Positions 13,633-27,159 of a stretch of 64,000 bases of DNA are shown piece by piece. Position numbers and translations under genes: made by a program. Origin of the DNA: Sinonovacula constricta (Eukaryota; Mollusca; Bivalvia; Cardiida; Solecurtidae); contig CM017558.1 of assembly GCA_007844125.1 (NCBI GenBank), positions 52,072,834-52,136,833 on the forward strand, given 5' to 3'. Under the pieces are notes generated by a model. The model made no database searches. It had not been told where the DNA came from and saw only the letters and a program-made list of their open reading frames with translations. Positions within the stretch are counted from its first letter, which is position 1, and every line of letters begins with the position of its first letter.

Positions 13633-13906
13633 AGGTGGTGTCCCACAGTTTGAGCCAGATTTTTGTCTCCAAAAAACAAAATAAATTATAGCTGCCTGAA
13701 AAGATCTCGCAAAATGTTGTTTATGGATGTCCTACATCTATGCGAAGATGTAATTACAAATTGGTATTTCCTATCTAAGCCAAGCTGCACAACGAGCTAT
13801 TTTTAGCTAAGAAAACCACGTGACCCGTAACTTTATATAGTCATTCGGGTAATCCACTCAGATGTCGATGTCTATTTTTAGCAGAAATTACTGTCGAATA
13901 CCACCC
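13633..13906. mobile_element. Putative MITE with TTAA target duplications
   Basis: TTAA at 13629-13632 and 13907-13910 flank a 274-bp segment. The left end is AGGTGGTGTCCCACAGT. The reverse complement of the right end is GGGTGGTATTCGACAGT. The two match at 13 of 17 positions. TTAA duplications are typical of piggyBac-type transposition. There is no ORF, so the element is non-autonomous. Superfamily is inferred from the target site alone. Confidence 0.55.
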
Positions 13907-14461
13907 TTAAAATGGTATTGTCACTTTTTAAGATAAACTCTCAAATTTGGTTCCTAAACTTGTCTGGTCCGGTGTTCGGGGCGTGTTTTTTTTCGATCCA
14001 CAACCATCACATTGTTGTTAATATTGACGAATTTCAGTTATTGGACGAGGGATCCCCCAGATGAATATCAGGATAGAACCACAGACTTGACGCAGATTAT
14101 ACCTGGTAAAACCTCCTCATTGACTTTGGCTTGAATCCATGTAATTAAGGACTGTCGTGTTATTACTTTAAGTCGACGACTCAAACCGATTTGTTCCAGG
14201 TGCATGAAGTTTGTCTTAGACTCTGTTGCAAAAAAGTTAATTAATCTTAATTTCATTGACTTAAACATCAAGGCTGTAAGTAAATTGGAAATTGATGCCT
14301 GTTTGCACTCGGGCGGGCAGCCTCAACAGGTTGTTATATATTGCAAACGGGGTCTATCAACAGCAGAAAGTGATTTACATTCCAGAGTATTCTGACCCAG
14401 AATCCGGACACCAGTACACATATTCGAGATGAGCGATTGTCTCTTAGGATTAATATACCCA

Positions 14462-14896
14462 TGCGGAACTCCTCAGATTATTCTACCATTATACTGTTTG
14501 AACAATCGGAACACCTCGGAAAATTTACGAATCATCTCTCGGATGTATGTAGGTAGTCAGATCACCTCGGCCATTTCTCTAAATGGGACTACTTTTGTGA
14601 CAGACGTCAAAACAAAGATGGCAGCTCGGATGACAGCTCTCTATAGTACGATGCCTGTAAAACTTCAATTTGTAGCGGCCTCAAATTTAAATCATCCAAG
14701 TTTAATTTACCCAGCGCAGCAGACACGCAGCTGTCAAACGATGCCATTGGTTATGTTTTGTGCGACAATTTAGGCATATTCTTCTTCCGACTTCCGGCGA
14801 ATAAACGATCGTGATTTCAGTAAGTATCATTGCACCTGACACATCTGAGGGATAATTGGCCCTTGTACGGAATTACCCGAGGAGTTCCGATTGCTG
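14462..14896. repeat. Inverted-repeat segment around CGGAA-CCTCGG motifs
   Basis: AACAATCGGAACACCTCGG near 14505 is matched in inverted orientation by CCGAGGAGTTCCGATTGCT near 14878. A further partial copy (CGGAACTCCTCAG) lies near 14463. It may be the arms of a degraded foldback element; no target duplication was found. Confidence 0.4.
14790..14822 (+). other. ETS-like site followed by a strong plus-strand splice donor
   Basis: A CGACTTCCGGCG ETS-like site is followed about 25 bases later by a near-consensus donor (TTTCA then GTAAGTAT, GT at about 14820). AAGATGGCAG occurs about 175 bases upstream. This could be a non-coding first exon of a plus-strand gene, but no downstream exon was found, so it is weak. 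Confidence 0.15.
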
Positions 14897-16423
14897 TTGG
14901 AACTGACTACTCGGTACACTGTACATCACTACATCAACATGAAAGTACCGGGTATGTGCTGTCACGTGATTAAAACATGACAATGTTCTTAGAATCAGCA
15001 ATCACGTCATCACAGCAGCTGAACTATGAAAAGGGGTAAACTTAGACGCAGACAAAGTATAAGGTTTAAGCATAAAGTTTACTTTAGCCCTAGATTTGTT
15101 TACGCCCAAGAGAAACATCATTTGTATAGCAGAACTTTCTTTGTCATTGATTATCTTGTTATTTATTGTAGATAAAGCTAATGCACGTTTGAATAGAATT
15201 GGAGTGTTGGTTAATAATTTCAAATTGGAGAAAACCTATGGCTACGGGAATGTTATTTTAACAAGTATACATGCAAACAAAGTTGGAACGTTAAGGGCAA
15301 AAAAAAAATGAGTTGATCTTTAGTAATTTCATGTATATATTATTTCCTATTTTAAAATACATTGAACAAAGTTCTTAAGTAAATTGTCATTTCATAAACG
15401 TCCTTATTATTTTCTGAATTTCACAAAATTCATACTTGCATATAAATATCATATAATAATATTATTGAGTCATGTATACTTACGCCGGACAACGAAAAGA
15501 AGAAATTTGTATATTGGTTTACCAGGTACTTGTACATTGGGAGATTATATAGAAGATGACGGAATTAGTTTAAACATGTTTTATTTCAGATATTTTACAA
15601 CGCATAGCATTAATGTTCTAATTTAAGTGAAAAGGAGTAGAAACGGAAGCAACAACTTATTATGCTTCTTTCCCGAGGATGATGGAACTATACGAGGAGT
15701 CTGAGAATTATCTTGGTACAAATGGTGCAGCTTATATTTTACGATGGGGGTGAGGGGCTCGGGGAGCGGATCTTCTCTCAGTGGTGGTGTTTGTATTTTT
15801 CTCCGATGTCCGATTAAAGTCTGATATTGCCGGTATTGGCTTGAGGATTATCCTTGAAATTCGTGTCCTTGAAGTTCCATTGGTCAGTAGTATGATGACA
15901 GCCCATCAGATTGTCTGTGTTTGGGGTTAAATCTAAGGTTTGTGTTAATAGACTGTGGCCCAGTGTTCGTGGTATGCCGTGAATATCTTTCGCGTGCATG
16001 TATGATATATCACCAATAGTATGACGAAGCGTGAAGGCGTTTACAAATGCCGACCAAAATAGAACCTGACATGGAGTTCTTTCCTGCACACAGTATGTTG
16101 CTTGCTTAATCACCAGATTTTATATTTTAGAGAAAATATGCTTGCAAGGTTAAACCGCGTAAAATGCAAAACAACAACACGGAATCACTGTTCTCACTTA
16201 TAAACGGTTCCATCTGACCGGAAATGCTTTTGGGGATCCCGCTATGGCAAATTTTTGAACGATGGTAATTTTATGTAACAGCTAATAATAAGACGAGCAA
16301 TAAATTCGGTTGTTTTTATAAGGTCTTCTTTGACAAATAAAACAGAAAGCTAATTAATTGTGTGATTTGTTTGACATAAACGGCCATAAGTTTCAAACAG
16401 CCCAGTATAATAACGATTTGACT

Positions 16424-16500
16424 TAAATCTTGACCATTTCCATTCTTTCAGAACTATCACAACCACCAGCTCTGACCTTCTAGCAAAAGGTGTCTATAGA
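16424..16500. repeat. Dispersed repeat, copy A (pairs with 18768-18846)
   Basis: Shares the order CTTGACC-TTTC-ATTCTTT-CATCACAACCAGCTCTGA-CTTCT-GCAA with 18768-18846, 2.3 kb away in the same orientation. A third, weaker copy may lie at 20268-20315. Confidence 0.65.
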
Positions 16501-16781
16501 CTTTGATCACACGAGAATTCTCCGCATTCCTGCTGGCAGAGGTAGCTAAGGAAACGCATGAGTGTTATGTAAAACCTATTCTTTTGCCCTCTCGTTCACC
16601 CACAAACCTGTGTTAGGATTCCAAGCCTCCCCCTTCCGAATGGGGGCATAGGATACTTATGTACGTTCCCAATTATAACACTTATCATGCTACATTTGTG
16701 TTATAAACCTTTACCAATATTCAGACATCTTCTTACACCTACATTCAAAGGGGTCAAGAAAAGTTACTAGAGATTTATTTG

Positions 16782-16845
16782 GTGCAGATCTAGATAAGAC
16801 CTGGATCTACACTGTTTGCCTTAGCATGATAGGAGCGTGCTGGGT
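16782..16845. repeat. Foldback repeat copy
   Basis: GCAGATCTAGATAAGACC is followed by TGGATCTACACTGTTTGCC, then a TAGCATGAT-GTGCTGGGTAGGC tail. Similar tails follow the 34.0 and 37.4 kb copies. Confidence 0.55.
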
Positions 16846-16999
16846 AGGCTTAGAAATAGTCTTAATCAACTCTTAAACTTACAAATGATTTAATAAAAAG
16901 TAAAGCTATCGGAAGATGTTAAATTCTTTTCAAAGTCGCTGATTATTCCGAATAAATACACTTTACAATATATCATACTTTTGACTTTAAAGGAGATGT

Positions 17000-19900
17000 C
17001 AATGATTGTTTAGATTATAACAGGTACTAGTAAAATACGCAGAATAAATTATTTTGGACTAGAGAGTCATTGCATTTTGACTGAATTCATTATACCTTAA
17101 ATTATCTGACTGCATATAATTGAAAACAAAATTCGAACCATTAACCAACTAAAACACGAGGATGGTTTTAGAGATGAGTTAAAACTTTAGGGCAATTTAT
17201 TGTGTACCATACACTTGTAATTTCATCATTGTTTTCAGTACTATCATTGCGATAGTGCAACTATTATATTTATAAAAAAAATCATATGTCATGACAAAGT
17301 ACTAGATTTTCAGCTTAATATCGCCTTCTGATATCCACATTTCAAAAATTGCACCCAAAGTTCAAATTTAACCGGTCTAAGGTAAAACAGTAGTTTCTTT
17401 TTTGTGGAACTTATTGCTTTATCTTTGTTTTGTAAGTTGATAAAAGCAGTACCATGTCATTTGTTACATCAATTAATATATCAGAAGTGCTAGCACTATG
17501 AAGTACCGACATATATTCAATTCAATTATTATAATTCAATTTGCGTACAAGGTCGACTTATTTTTTATTTGCAAACAATATAGCCTTCATTATTTTTCTT
17601 GGTCAGATAATGTTTTATTAACTGATATATTTCAATATTGCACTATTGCACTAGTAAAATAAAGTTATGTTATTTTTGTTCGGTATTGCGTTGGCAATGA
17701 CTTTAAATGGCGCGAATCACGTTCCAAATGTGTCTGGTAGGCCTAAAAAATGTCGATGTTATCTCGATGTTAATAAACTGATTAGTCCGCTGAGTTTGGG
17801 TTCGATTAACAGATGGGATTTCTAGGATTATATGCTTAATAACGCTGTATGATAAATAATCGAATGTATGTCATGCTTTAGACATATAAACATAAACATA
17901 TTTTCCCGGTATCAAAAATGATCACTGAAATACTGATTTTTTACACCACCGTTGTTCTATACAGCCCGATTGTGACCAGTCGTATATGACCAAATGTCAA
18001 TGCTGAGTAAGTCGATAATTTCATTTTTACAAATTTTAATTTTGTTCAATTCATTATTTTCGATTTTGTTATCGAAACGCAACCAGTTTTGATTGAGTTG
18101 TATTTCTCTTCATGGTGCACGTACGCCTATTGGTCCTCTAAACGAGGCGGTGCTTACAATAGAATTAAAATTAACATATTGCCCTAATTTGATGAATTTA
18201 AAAAAACAAACACAACATGTATTCACATCTAAGTAAAATATAATAGACAAAAGCGTATTGACCACTTTATAATAACGCTTTTATTGTTTATCAGTTGTTT
18301 GTCATTTATTTATCGCGTGTTCAGTATCGCTGGTTGAAATGATACCTTATAGCTAAACTGGACTACATTTAAAGTTGAATATTTATGCAATAAGTTTTGG
18401 TTGTATATGAAACTATTTATGTTTACATATTCTGACATATTACAAGATATTCATCCACACAATAGAAGGTTGTATCGCATGTTAAGCAATTTGTTCTATA
18501 AATATTCAGTTTGATTTCTTTTTTTAAATTTGGATGTTAATTTTTAATTTGATTTCTATCTTCTTTTTTCATGGGTGGAAAGAGTCAAATTTCCAAACGG
18601 AGTCCTTGAAAAAAATGTCCTTCACATCAATTGCCAACCAAGCAATATTTAATTATAATAATATTATCTAGAGCATATATTTATTTATTTGCAACACCAT
18701 TGTTGGGATATTGATTAGCTCCTATTTCATTGAAACTTATCTTTAATTAGTTCATATAATTAAGACTTCAAAAATCTTGACCGTTTCTATTCTTTAGTTC
18801 AACATCATTACAACCAGCTCTGAGCTTCTTGCAATAGGACTTAAGTTTTCAGAAAGTTTTGGAATAATTGTCTTTGTAAATAAAACTCGCACTCAACTGT
18901 TTCCAAGGCACAAGCATAAAATATGCAGAAATGGAAACTTGCTCTATGATCTAGCAACGAAAGTAAAACCTTACTTCGTTTTATTGACATGAAATAATGG
19001 GTGTCTGTGTGCCTTAAAGTGCATTTAATTTTCTGTCTTGCTTGTTAAAATAGGGTTATGTTGACCTAGGCATATGTGCTATCTAGGTCTTTGGGTCATA
19101 CCACGGCAAGCAAACGATGTAAATAGGAATTTGATTACCGGGAGCATGTTGGCCATTATATCGGTAAATGGACTTCATTCAAAACCCATAAATACACAGT
19201 TCTTATTCGCATAAAGAAATTAGCATGTTAGTAAAAAGAAAGGAAACTGAGCAATGAAAAACAGACAGCTGGTTCGTGTCTGCAGGTTGTTGGCATGTTG
19301 CTGCGAGGACGAAAGCTACTATTTTACAACTGGAAATGCGGAAAAGATAATAAGTCAACTAGACAGAAAAGGATTACAGTAATATATTAAGAATTTTTTA
19401 CCACTTCAGTTGACGTATTTTCGCGATGAATTGCCCGACCGAATTTTCAACCTATTCGAAATTTATCGTTTCTCTCTAGTGTGTCAATTGCGCAGACCTA
19501 AACAAAACAGTTATAGAACTGTTGGCTTACCGGTTATCGTCAGAACATTTCCACTGAAAATGGATGTTGAAAATGCTTTAAAAAAAAGCTGTACATGTTG
19601 ACCTTATTTGAAGGTACTGTTTCTTTTAAATGTATAAGATAACAATATGAACATGCGATAATCCTAACGATCATCCTAAGAATCATCGAATCTTGATATT
19701 TACACTTTACATACATTTATATATTAATATTCATTTTACCCTCCGATTGTTTCCATTTTATATTATAAATTAGTTAATATGAAAATGTCTGGCCCCATCT
19801 AAACTGACCATTTTTTCTCAATAGTCTAACAACTTAAAAAGAAGAATGGTCTGATCTTGCCTCGACAATCACAGCAGAGTGGCCTAAGGGTGGTCATGTC

Positions 19901-22440
19901 GTCTGTTTGTTTTCGAAATACATCGTACCGACACAACCATGGTCGTTATGGTGACGTTGATGGTGGACTACGCATACAAATGCATGACAAGAAGCTCTGC
20001 ATGTCACAGGTCGACTGAAGACGTTCATGACACGTTTATCCAGCAAACTCGATAAATTACATTCGGCATGAAGATTTGTCAGATTAAAATTCACCAATAT
20101 TTTGACCAATCCAATATTCATTGTTGAACGGTCAATATTAAAGAAGTCTAGATGTTGAATATTCATTATCCCTTATTTGAAGTCATCATTCTGATGGCCT
20201 GTTCACAATGCATCTGTAATATTAAATGTTGTATGAATAGAATAACATTCAAGTTAGTTTTTTAACATCGACTGTCTTCTATTTTTATCATTTATCGTTA
20301 CAACATACTAGCTCTGTAATCATAGGCGTGAACGCCAGATATTTGCACGGTGTTTTAAAGGTCACGGTCATACTGCCAGACCAGACAGCAGCATGATACA
20401 TTCATTGACATGTTATAAATCTACCCTGATGTAAATACATACTAGGCATATAGATGTAAATATTTGAAGCATTCGCATTCTTCGCATTGTCTTCAGCCAT
20501 TGTTGAATTCTGTAGAGAAGTGACATAGACATATATGACATAATAGGCAAAGAGAACAGGTTGTGATTAGACAGCATATGGAATCAAGCTGTCTGCTGAT
20601 AATTCTCAGATTAGTTCATATCTAACAATATTTTAAATATGCAAGAACTATACTGTATAGCACTACTTACTTCCCAATTCCGGATTTTCTTTTCGTTTTT
20701 TACACATTGCTTTATTGTATTGTTCATTGTGAAAAATGATACTTAGTGAGACTTCCTAGTACATACATTTAGTTCCATCGTGATTTAAATAACCGTTTTT
20801 TACTGATTTTATTAACAAACAAACAAAGCTTGTCAATAAGCGACTGAATTGTGACAACTGCAAACCGGTATATATGTTATACTTTTTAAAATCATTGATA
20901 TATGTACAGAGGGGTAATCTTTTTTGGTATAAGTTCTTAACACGGTGTCGGTGAAAGATTTTATATAGTAAACAAATCGGATTTGTGTACTCTCTTGATT
21001 AAACAAATCGAGCAAGCTATCGCTCAAATAAACCTAATGACGTAGGCACCACGTCGGCGAATAGGCACAAGTCCTAGATACATTGCTGGCATATAAGTAC
21101 ACGAAAAGGAGCTTACGTTTCGGCTAGAGCGGTTAAACTACATACAAATGTATTGGATGGTTACATAATGTTGGATATTCACAACCATCTAAGGGCATGA
21201 CAATGTATGACTATCTATCGCATTACAGAGTATTACTAGAGAGAATTAATGCAAAGTATCGAAGGTCGCTGTCAAGGTTCTGTTCAACAATGAAAATTTT
21301 TTGCCGAACAATAAACCGACCAAGCAACCGCGAAATTTATTTGAGATTTACAATGCCATCACTTTTTTTGTGTTCAAGTTATATGCAAAAGCGAATTGTC
21401 GCTGGACGCATGGGAAAAGGTCCGAATACAGCTAAGAGAAAAGAGCATAGCATTTGACTTGTACATAGTGCACCATCGTGACAAATGCAATTAAAATTAA
21501 ACAAATCATGCATACAATGAAATATTAACAATTTTACGTGATTAACATGTAAAGTGACGGTTCTCAATAGGCTTCCACCTCGTTAAGCTCTTGGCTTTGT
21601 TTTGTTTTTCATATTCTTCGTATTCAATACCATGATTAAGTCAACCGTAGGTAAGACAGGTAGGACACATTACGGGAGCTTTTCTTTTACAGAAAGATAA
21701 TATCTTCCAACATCAAGTGTATGAGATGGTGTAGTAATTAACGACATATACTAGCATAGGAAGCGCATGGTTGCAATTCCGAAACTTGATAGAGTTTCAA
21801 AAACTTTTATCTTAGTTAACATTGTTTTTACTAAATACTTACTTAAATATTATAATAATGCATGACATAAATAAAGGTTAATTAGTAGAAATCGACAAAG
21901 ACTAACAGTTTTCAATCAAACATGATGTTCTGTAACTCATTACTGGACAACGAAATACATAAACGATATAAAATCACTCAAACAGTTTGGAAACTTGCGT
22001 AAAAGCATCAAAGAGCAGTATTTTATTGTCACACTGTGCCAGCTGGAACCCTTTCATAGTTCTGTTGTTTATATAATAAGGTATATCTGACCATCAGGCC
22101 CACCTCAGGATTAATGTCCTGTATCCAGGCCGGTTCAAGGAAGGAACCAAAATGCACTGTGAAAGGCACTCGCTATTGAGTAAACTGCTTTAGAGCTCAG
22201 AAACTAAGCATGTGTTGTTGTTTTTCTTGAATGCAATATCTAGCAAATCTACAATTAACATAATTAGGAATAAAGGCCCTTGATTTAACATGTACTCAAC
22301 TGTCACTAAATAACCGTCAACGTATAGATTGCTACATAAAAGGCAATCGAGAACAATTAAGTAGCAGCAAAAGAACAGGTAACAACACAAATATAAAAAA
22401 TCCATGGAAATTCTTATGAAATAATGATAATGAAGAAATC
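17000..22440. other. AT-rich non-coding stretch, no supported gene
   Basis: Apart from the repeat copies at 18.8 and 20.3 kb, nothing recognisable was seen. ORFs are 90 codons or shorter, have no splice context, and are expected by chance. Confidence 0.5.
18768..18846. repeat. Dispersed repeat, copy B (pairs with 16424-16500)
   Basis: Same order of words as at 16424-16500, including ACAACCAGCTCTGAGCTTCT. The flanks beyond about 80 bases do not match. Confidence 0.65.
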
Positions 22441-22470
22441 GATGGCGGTAGTTGCTGTGGTGGTGGTGAA

Positions 22471-22471
22471 A

Positions 22472-22508
<37 letters not shown>

Positions 22509-22535
22509 CGATGATGATGAAGATGATGATGATGG
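22471..22535. repeat. (GAT)n microsatellite
   Basis: About 21 mostly perfect GAT triplets with a few GAC/GAA interruptions. Poly-Ile in the minus-strand ORF over it is an artefact. Confidence 0.95.
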
Positions 22536-23120
22536 AGAAGAAGAAGGTGATATGGTGCATTTCAGTTCTTAAGTAAATTACCGTGACTATAAACGTAACA
22601 TGAACACAAGTTACGCGTTCCTTTGCAGTTTTTTTTAGCTGTTTGTAAGGATTTAACGTGACAATGAATAAGATAAATAGCATTTTTGAACCGACATGGG
22701 TGGCAAAATTTGCACTTAATATATTTTTTCCATTCCTGCGTTTTATATGTTTCCTGACGCATTGAAATTGCTACACAACAAAGCTTCTTCGAGCTTAAAC
22801 ATGAATAATGGACGAGCTGAGCTGGGAACAATGCTTGCATTCTGTTGTGCATGGTCTTAAAACGAACTGAAATTGGCCCAGTTACCTTCATCTTTGACAA
22901 GTCTAGACGGGATATAGATCGTTGCCTTGGTGATGATGACGTCATAGTTAAACACCAATCACTTCCTCATTACGACGTTTTGTACTAGAGATAGGTAAGC
23001 CGACAGTTCCAGCAGCATCGTTCATCAGCTGCTTAATATAAACATAGCCTAACTCCCCAATATGTTACATGTATTTGTAAGCCATGAAAATTTATAAGAT
23101 AGTGACTCAACATCACATTG

Positions 23121-23182
23121 TCTAGATCCTGATCAGACAGCTTTTGGCAGGCTCAGGCTGATCTGGATCTACACATTTTACC
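23121..23182. repeat. Foldback repeat, well-preserved copy
   Basis: The left arm TCTAGATCCTGATCAGACAG and right arm CAGGCTGATCTGGATCTACA pair in inverted orientation around a short centre. This is the best copy of the family in the window. Repeats of this look are very common in bivalve genomes (recollection, not a search). Confidence 0.7.
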
Positions 23183-23325
23183 TATTCCCGATTATTAGGC
23201 AGTTATCGAGCTAAGAGAAAGCCCGCAGCTTGTCCATTTGTTGATAATCTACACCCTTGCCTCCATATATTTACTACTAACCGCGTTCAAAAAAAAACTA
23301 AAATTACTTATGCCGCTCTTTATGC

Positions 23326-23390
23326 AGCAAATAATGTAGATTCCGATTCGTCAGCCTTCACTTTGGGCGAAACCTGGGATTCTAGTTTTG
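23326..23390. repeat. Foldback repeat, half-preserved copy
   Basis: GCAGCAAATAATGTAGATTC begins a copy whose right arm (AACCTGGGATTCTAG) is degraded. It lies only 150 bases from the 23121 copy. Confidence 0.45.
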
Positions 23391-24110
23391 CATGTGCTTG
23401 GATAACGCTTTAGTTTAGGAATTAATTTGCCGACAGACCTACGGTATACAGCCTTCATAAAAACGGCTTCTTAAGTTTATGGTTCATTTAGAGTCCTTCT
23501 CTGAAGATATTCAATGGTTTCATACGCTGGACAGCTTGTATGTGCATATCTAATGAACTAATTATGGCAAAACATCACAAACACATGTACCAATATTTAA
23601 GGTCGTTATCTCTGAATTTCAGCGTAATAACACTCTTGTCATTTGTTAACGGTCTGAAAAAAGATATGTGTTTCATCATCAAACACCTATAACGACACTA
23701 CGAACTTTACTTATGATGTTTATGATAAAACAAACATAACGGCAAGAGCCTTGATTACTTATATACATTTGGACACTTCTGCAAATTTTTATAATTAAGA
23801 AAAATAAACAGATATGTTTCTGTATCTAACGATTTTAATACAGACGCGTAGATGTATGTTTAAAGAAACCTGATGACAATTCCATCTTACTTTGCCTTTA
23901 TGCGACATTTATTTTATTGCTACTAAATAAAAAACAGATTACAAATCACAAAATCTTCGCTTAATACAAAGCAGGATAAGTTGTATTCAGGCACGTTTAT
24001 TTTTTACTTTTAATATCTCTTAATAAAAAAGACATTATGATCGTACTGCTTTTGTATGCAATATTCAACCACGTCCAATGTCAGTTGTATAATCATAAAT
24101 GTCAAATATC

Positions 24111-24195
24111 ATCCTCCCACGCAGAGTTATCGTTCGTTATTCTCACATATGCACCTGCAGAAGGCTCACGGCCACGACTGTCAAGGTTTTTGACG
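24111..24195. repeat. Dispersed repeat, copy B (pairs with 13284-13368)
   Basis: ACGCAGAGTTATCGTTCGTT is followed by CACCTGCAGAAGGCTCACGG and CTGTCAAGG, matching the 13.3 kb copy in order and orientation. Confidence 0.7.
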
Positions 24196-25851
24196 CAAGT
24201 AAGATTAAAGATTTGTGTTGGGGGTTCATGTTTATCGTACATTTAGTGTTTTAGTTAAAGTATTAAGTTTTATTCTGAAAACCTCGGATGACTTTTATAA
24301 TCTGGCAATAGTTATGGCATTATTTGCTAACTCATGAAAATTCATCATTGTCCCACTTATTTTCAAATACTTTGTGTGTGGCCGATTTGAAACTTCCATT
24401 TTTAAATTACTAACAACGTTTTACCTGACGTCATATTGAATCACTTGGCCTTATATACATTGAGACTGTGACAGTGGCAAATGTAATGAATCGACATTGT
24501 AAGATAGTTTGCAAATATTTGCATACAGAGTAGAGCTTAGGTATAGTTCCTATGTTGGACGAAAGATAGAGGTTTCCCACTTTGTGATATACACGTAGTT
24601 GAAATTAAAAACTATTGTGTAAACAGAACTGACCGAAATGAATTATTCACGTTAGATTAGCAAAAAATAGAACTACAGTGCATGTATGAGTAACTTAAGC
24701 TAGGCTATTGTAGGCTTCCTTTATAAGAAATGCCGGCCTAACCATTTTAAGGCCAATCATGTCTCCGTCAGGATTTTCCTAACTACTCGCCGGTATCCGG
24801 ACATGTCTCCCAGAAATGGGCTTGTACTTTGACAAACATCGAATAAAATGGGTATAACGGGGTTTGTTTTCAGCTGTCAGCAGAGCTGTTATTGGATTTT
24901 AAGATTGTTTAATATTCCTAAAGTGGGTTCCATAACATTAAGATTACATTATTAAATGATATGTTTAAAATATTTAGACAGTATGTTTATACAAACGGCG
25001 CTTTGTAAGCCACATTAAAGACATTTGTTCGAAATTCAAGTCAAATTACTCGCCATTGTCGTGCGTCATATACATATCATATTGTTTAAAACATAAATTG
25101 GACGCTCTCTTGTTTGGCATCAATGCTTTTCTTATTATTACCTGGATCGAGTGTGCGGTTATTCTCCATTACTGTCTATGTTGTACTAAGGCCAATAAAT
25201 GTGCTCCACCTAATGTTATCCATTTAGGAAGGTGATTTTGCAGTTTATTTCGGCTACCAATAAAGACACAAATCTCATAAATCATATTATTTCTATTACA
25301 TGTATATATAAAGTTTGGATGTTAATGTAGTTGTCTTCTATAGTATTTCTTACGAATTTGTGAGTCTGTTTACACATTGTTTTGTTCGATTAAATTTTTT
25401 ATTTTGTGCAAAATAAGATTCGCTATAATCGATATAAACGTTAACAATTCAACACGATGATAGTTATGTGTCGCATAGAAATATTCATAGATTATGCCTT
25501 TAAACAAAATTAACTTAGTCAGAGACAAGTAAATCATGATGTATGCTATAAGGGGAACTGTGCCACGAGGGCAAAAATGCTGAAGCTGAAACGGCTTGCA
25601 CGTTACTTTCCTGCAACCCAGAAATGCTTAAAGCAATGCGCACCAACGTCGTATATTTAACACCTTACTACTGAAAAAGAAGAGCGAAGTTTGTGGCTTT
25701 AGAGCACGCAGTCTGTCGTTTCTGAAATACATTTCCTTGCTTATTTCTACAACTCAGCGGTGAACAGGTAGCGTTTAAGATCGTGCATCTCTCTCAACAC
25801 CCGGCCTACAAACCGTCTGCAACAGATCTTGAAGGTCACGTGGTACAGCCA

Positions 25852-25882
25852 CACACACACGCATGCACACACACACACACAC
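25852..25882. repeat. (CA)n with Z-DNA-type alternation
   Basis: Alternating CA/CG/TG sequence of about 30 bases interrupted by GCATGC. Confidence 0.85.
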
Positions 25883-26397
25883 TGTCGGCTGACTCATCGT
25901 TAACTACTTCTACAGCCGGCAAAATTTTCCGCCGATACGGAGTTTACAGACCTTAACAAATGATAACCGAACTTTGCCGAAAACAATCGATTGTTATAAA
26001 CGTTCTTTTAACAAAACCTACATGCTTGTTCACTTCGCAAACGAAACCCCTCTTGTGTTAAAGACTTTTATGTTTGCAAATGTCTGCAAATTATCTTTGT
26101 ATAACATACATATCTACTTTTACAATGTAACGTAACCCTGTTTGTTTCCACGGTTTGTTTCAGGTAATTTGTTTTAGCACTGTTTGATTTTAATATATGT
26201 TAGAACTATATTTACGTTATTGAGGAGCAAAACGTTACCAAGTTGAGTATGTCGCAGTAAAGACACAGATGTATTTATTAACCAAACACAAACGGATTTG
26301 CCATAATCATTAACTTGCTTTGCCATTTACCGGTCACATTTGTTAATTGGCATTTTTTTCACCTTATACCTGCATAAAACTAGAAAGCATATTGGTA

Positions 26398-26493
26398 ATA
26401 AATAAGAATATATAAGACAAAGTCCTATGAGCATTGCAACATATACAAAAATTGAAATGACACAGGACCAAGGCATCCACATGCACGCCAAAT
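26398..26493. repeat. 96-bp direct repeat, copy 1
   Basis: Begins TAAATAAGAATATATAAG and ends ACATGCACGCCAAAT. About 90% identical to 27064-27159, exactly 666 bases downstream in the same orientation. Confidence 0.85.
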
Positions 26494-27063
26494 GTAAATG
26501 TGAGAACAAATCTGTGATGAGTAATTTAACAATAAGAGCCAACCCGACAGTTACCGCATTGGAACGGTCAGTCGGCAATAGCGACCGACTGGGGTGCTTA
26601 AACCGGTTTTACAGAGCTCTAACCTCTTACTTCCTGATGGGTTTCTCGAATGCAAGTAATGAAAAGAAAACTGATCCATTTGAATAAGTGTCCCAGCGCT
26701 GACGTTTTGTTTGACACATCATGACGCAAGCAGTGACGTCATTGAAAAATAATGTCCTCATAGTGTTTAGAAGAGAGAAAGGTATTATTTCGATTAGAAA
26801 ACCTACATAAAACGTTAATAGACAGAAAACGTTAATAGTAAGTGCAATTAACTTTTCGAATCAAGAAAGAAAATGACCAGAGAAGAGTAAATGGTTGTAG
26901 CATCCTGTTCATGCGGAGATGGAATTGAGGAGCCAAAGTCCAATGTCCATCAAAGGAAATACACGTAACAATCCTTATAGGATGAATGAAATGACAACAT
27001 AGATTACATGCACGGGGAGATTTTTTACGACCGCCACACTGCACAAGTAACATTGATGTGATC

Positions 27064-27159
27064 ATAAATAAGAATATATAAGACAAAGTCCTATGAGCAT
27101 TGCAACATTTACAAAAATTAAAAAGACACAGGACTTAGGCATCCACATGCACGCCAAAT
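27064..27159. repeat. 96-bp direct repeat, copy 2
   Basis: Second copy of the 26398-26493 sequence. The few differences cluster in the middle (around 27112-27137). The sequence between the copies is not repeated. Confidence 0.85.

Noticed and set aside
22562..22945. 127-codon minus-strand ORF with Cys/His pairs resembling a zinc finger
   Set aside because: Spacing (C-x2-C-x12-H-x-H) does not fit C2H2 fingers and no second finger follows; likely chance.
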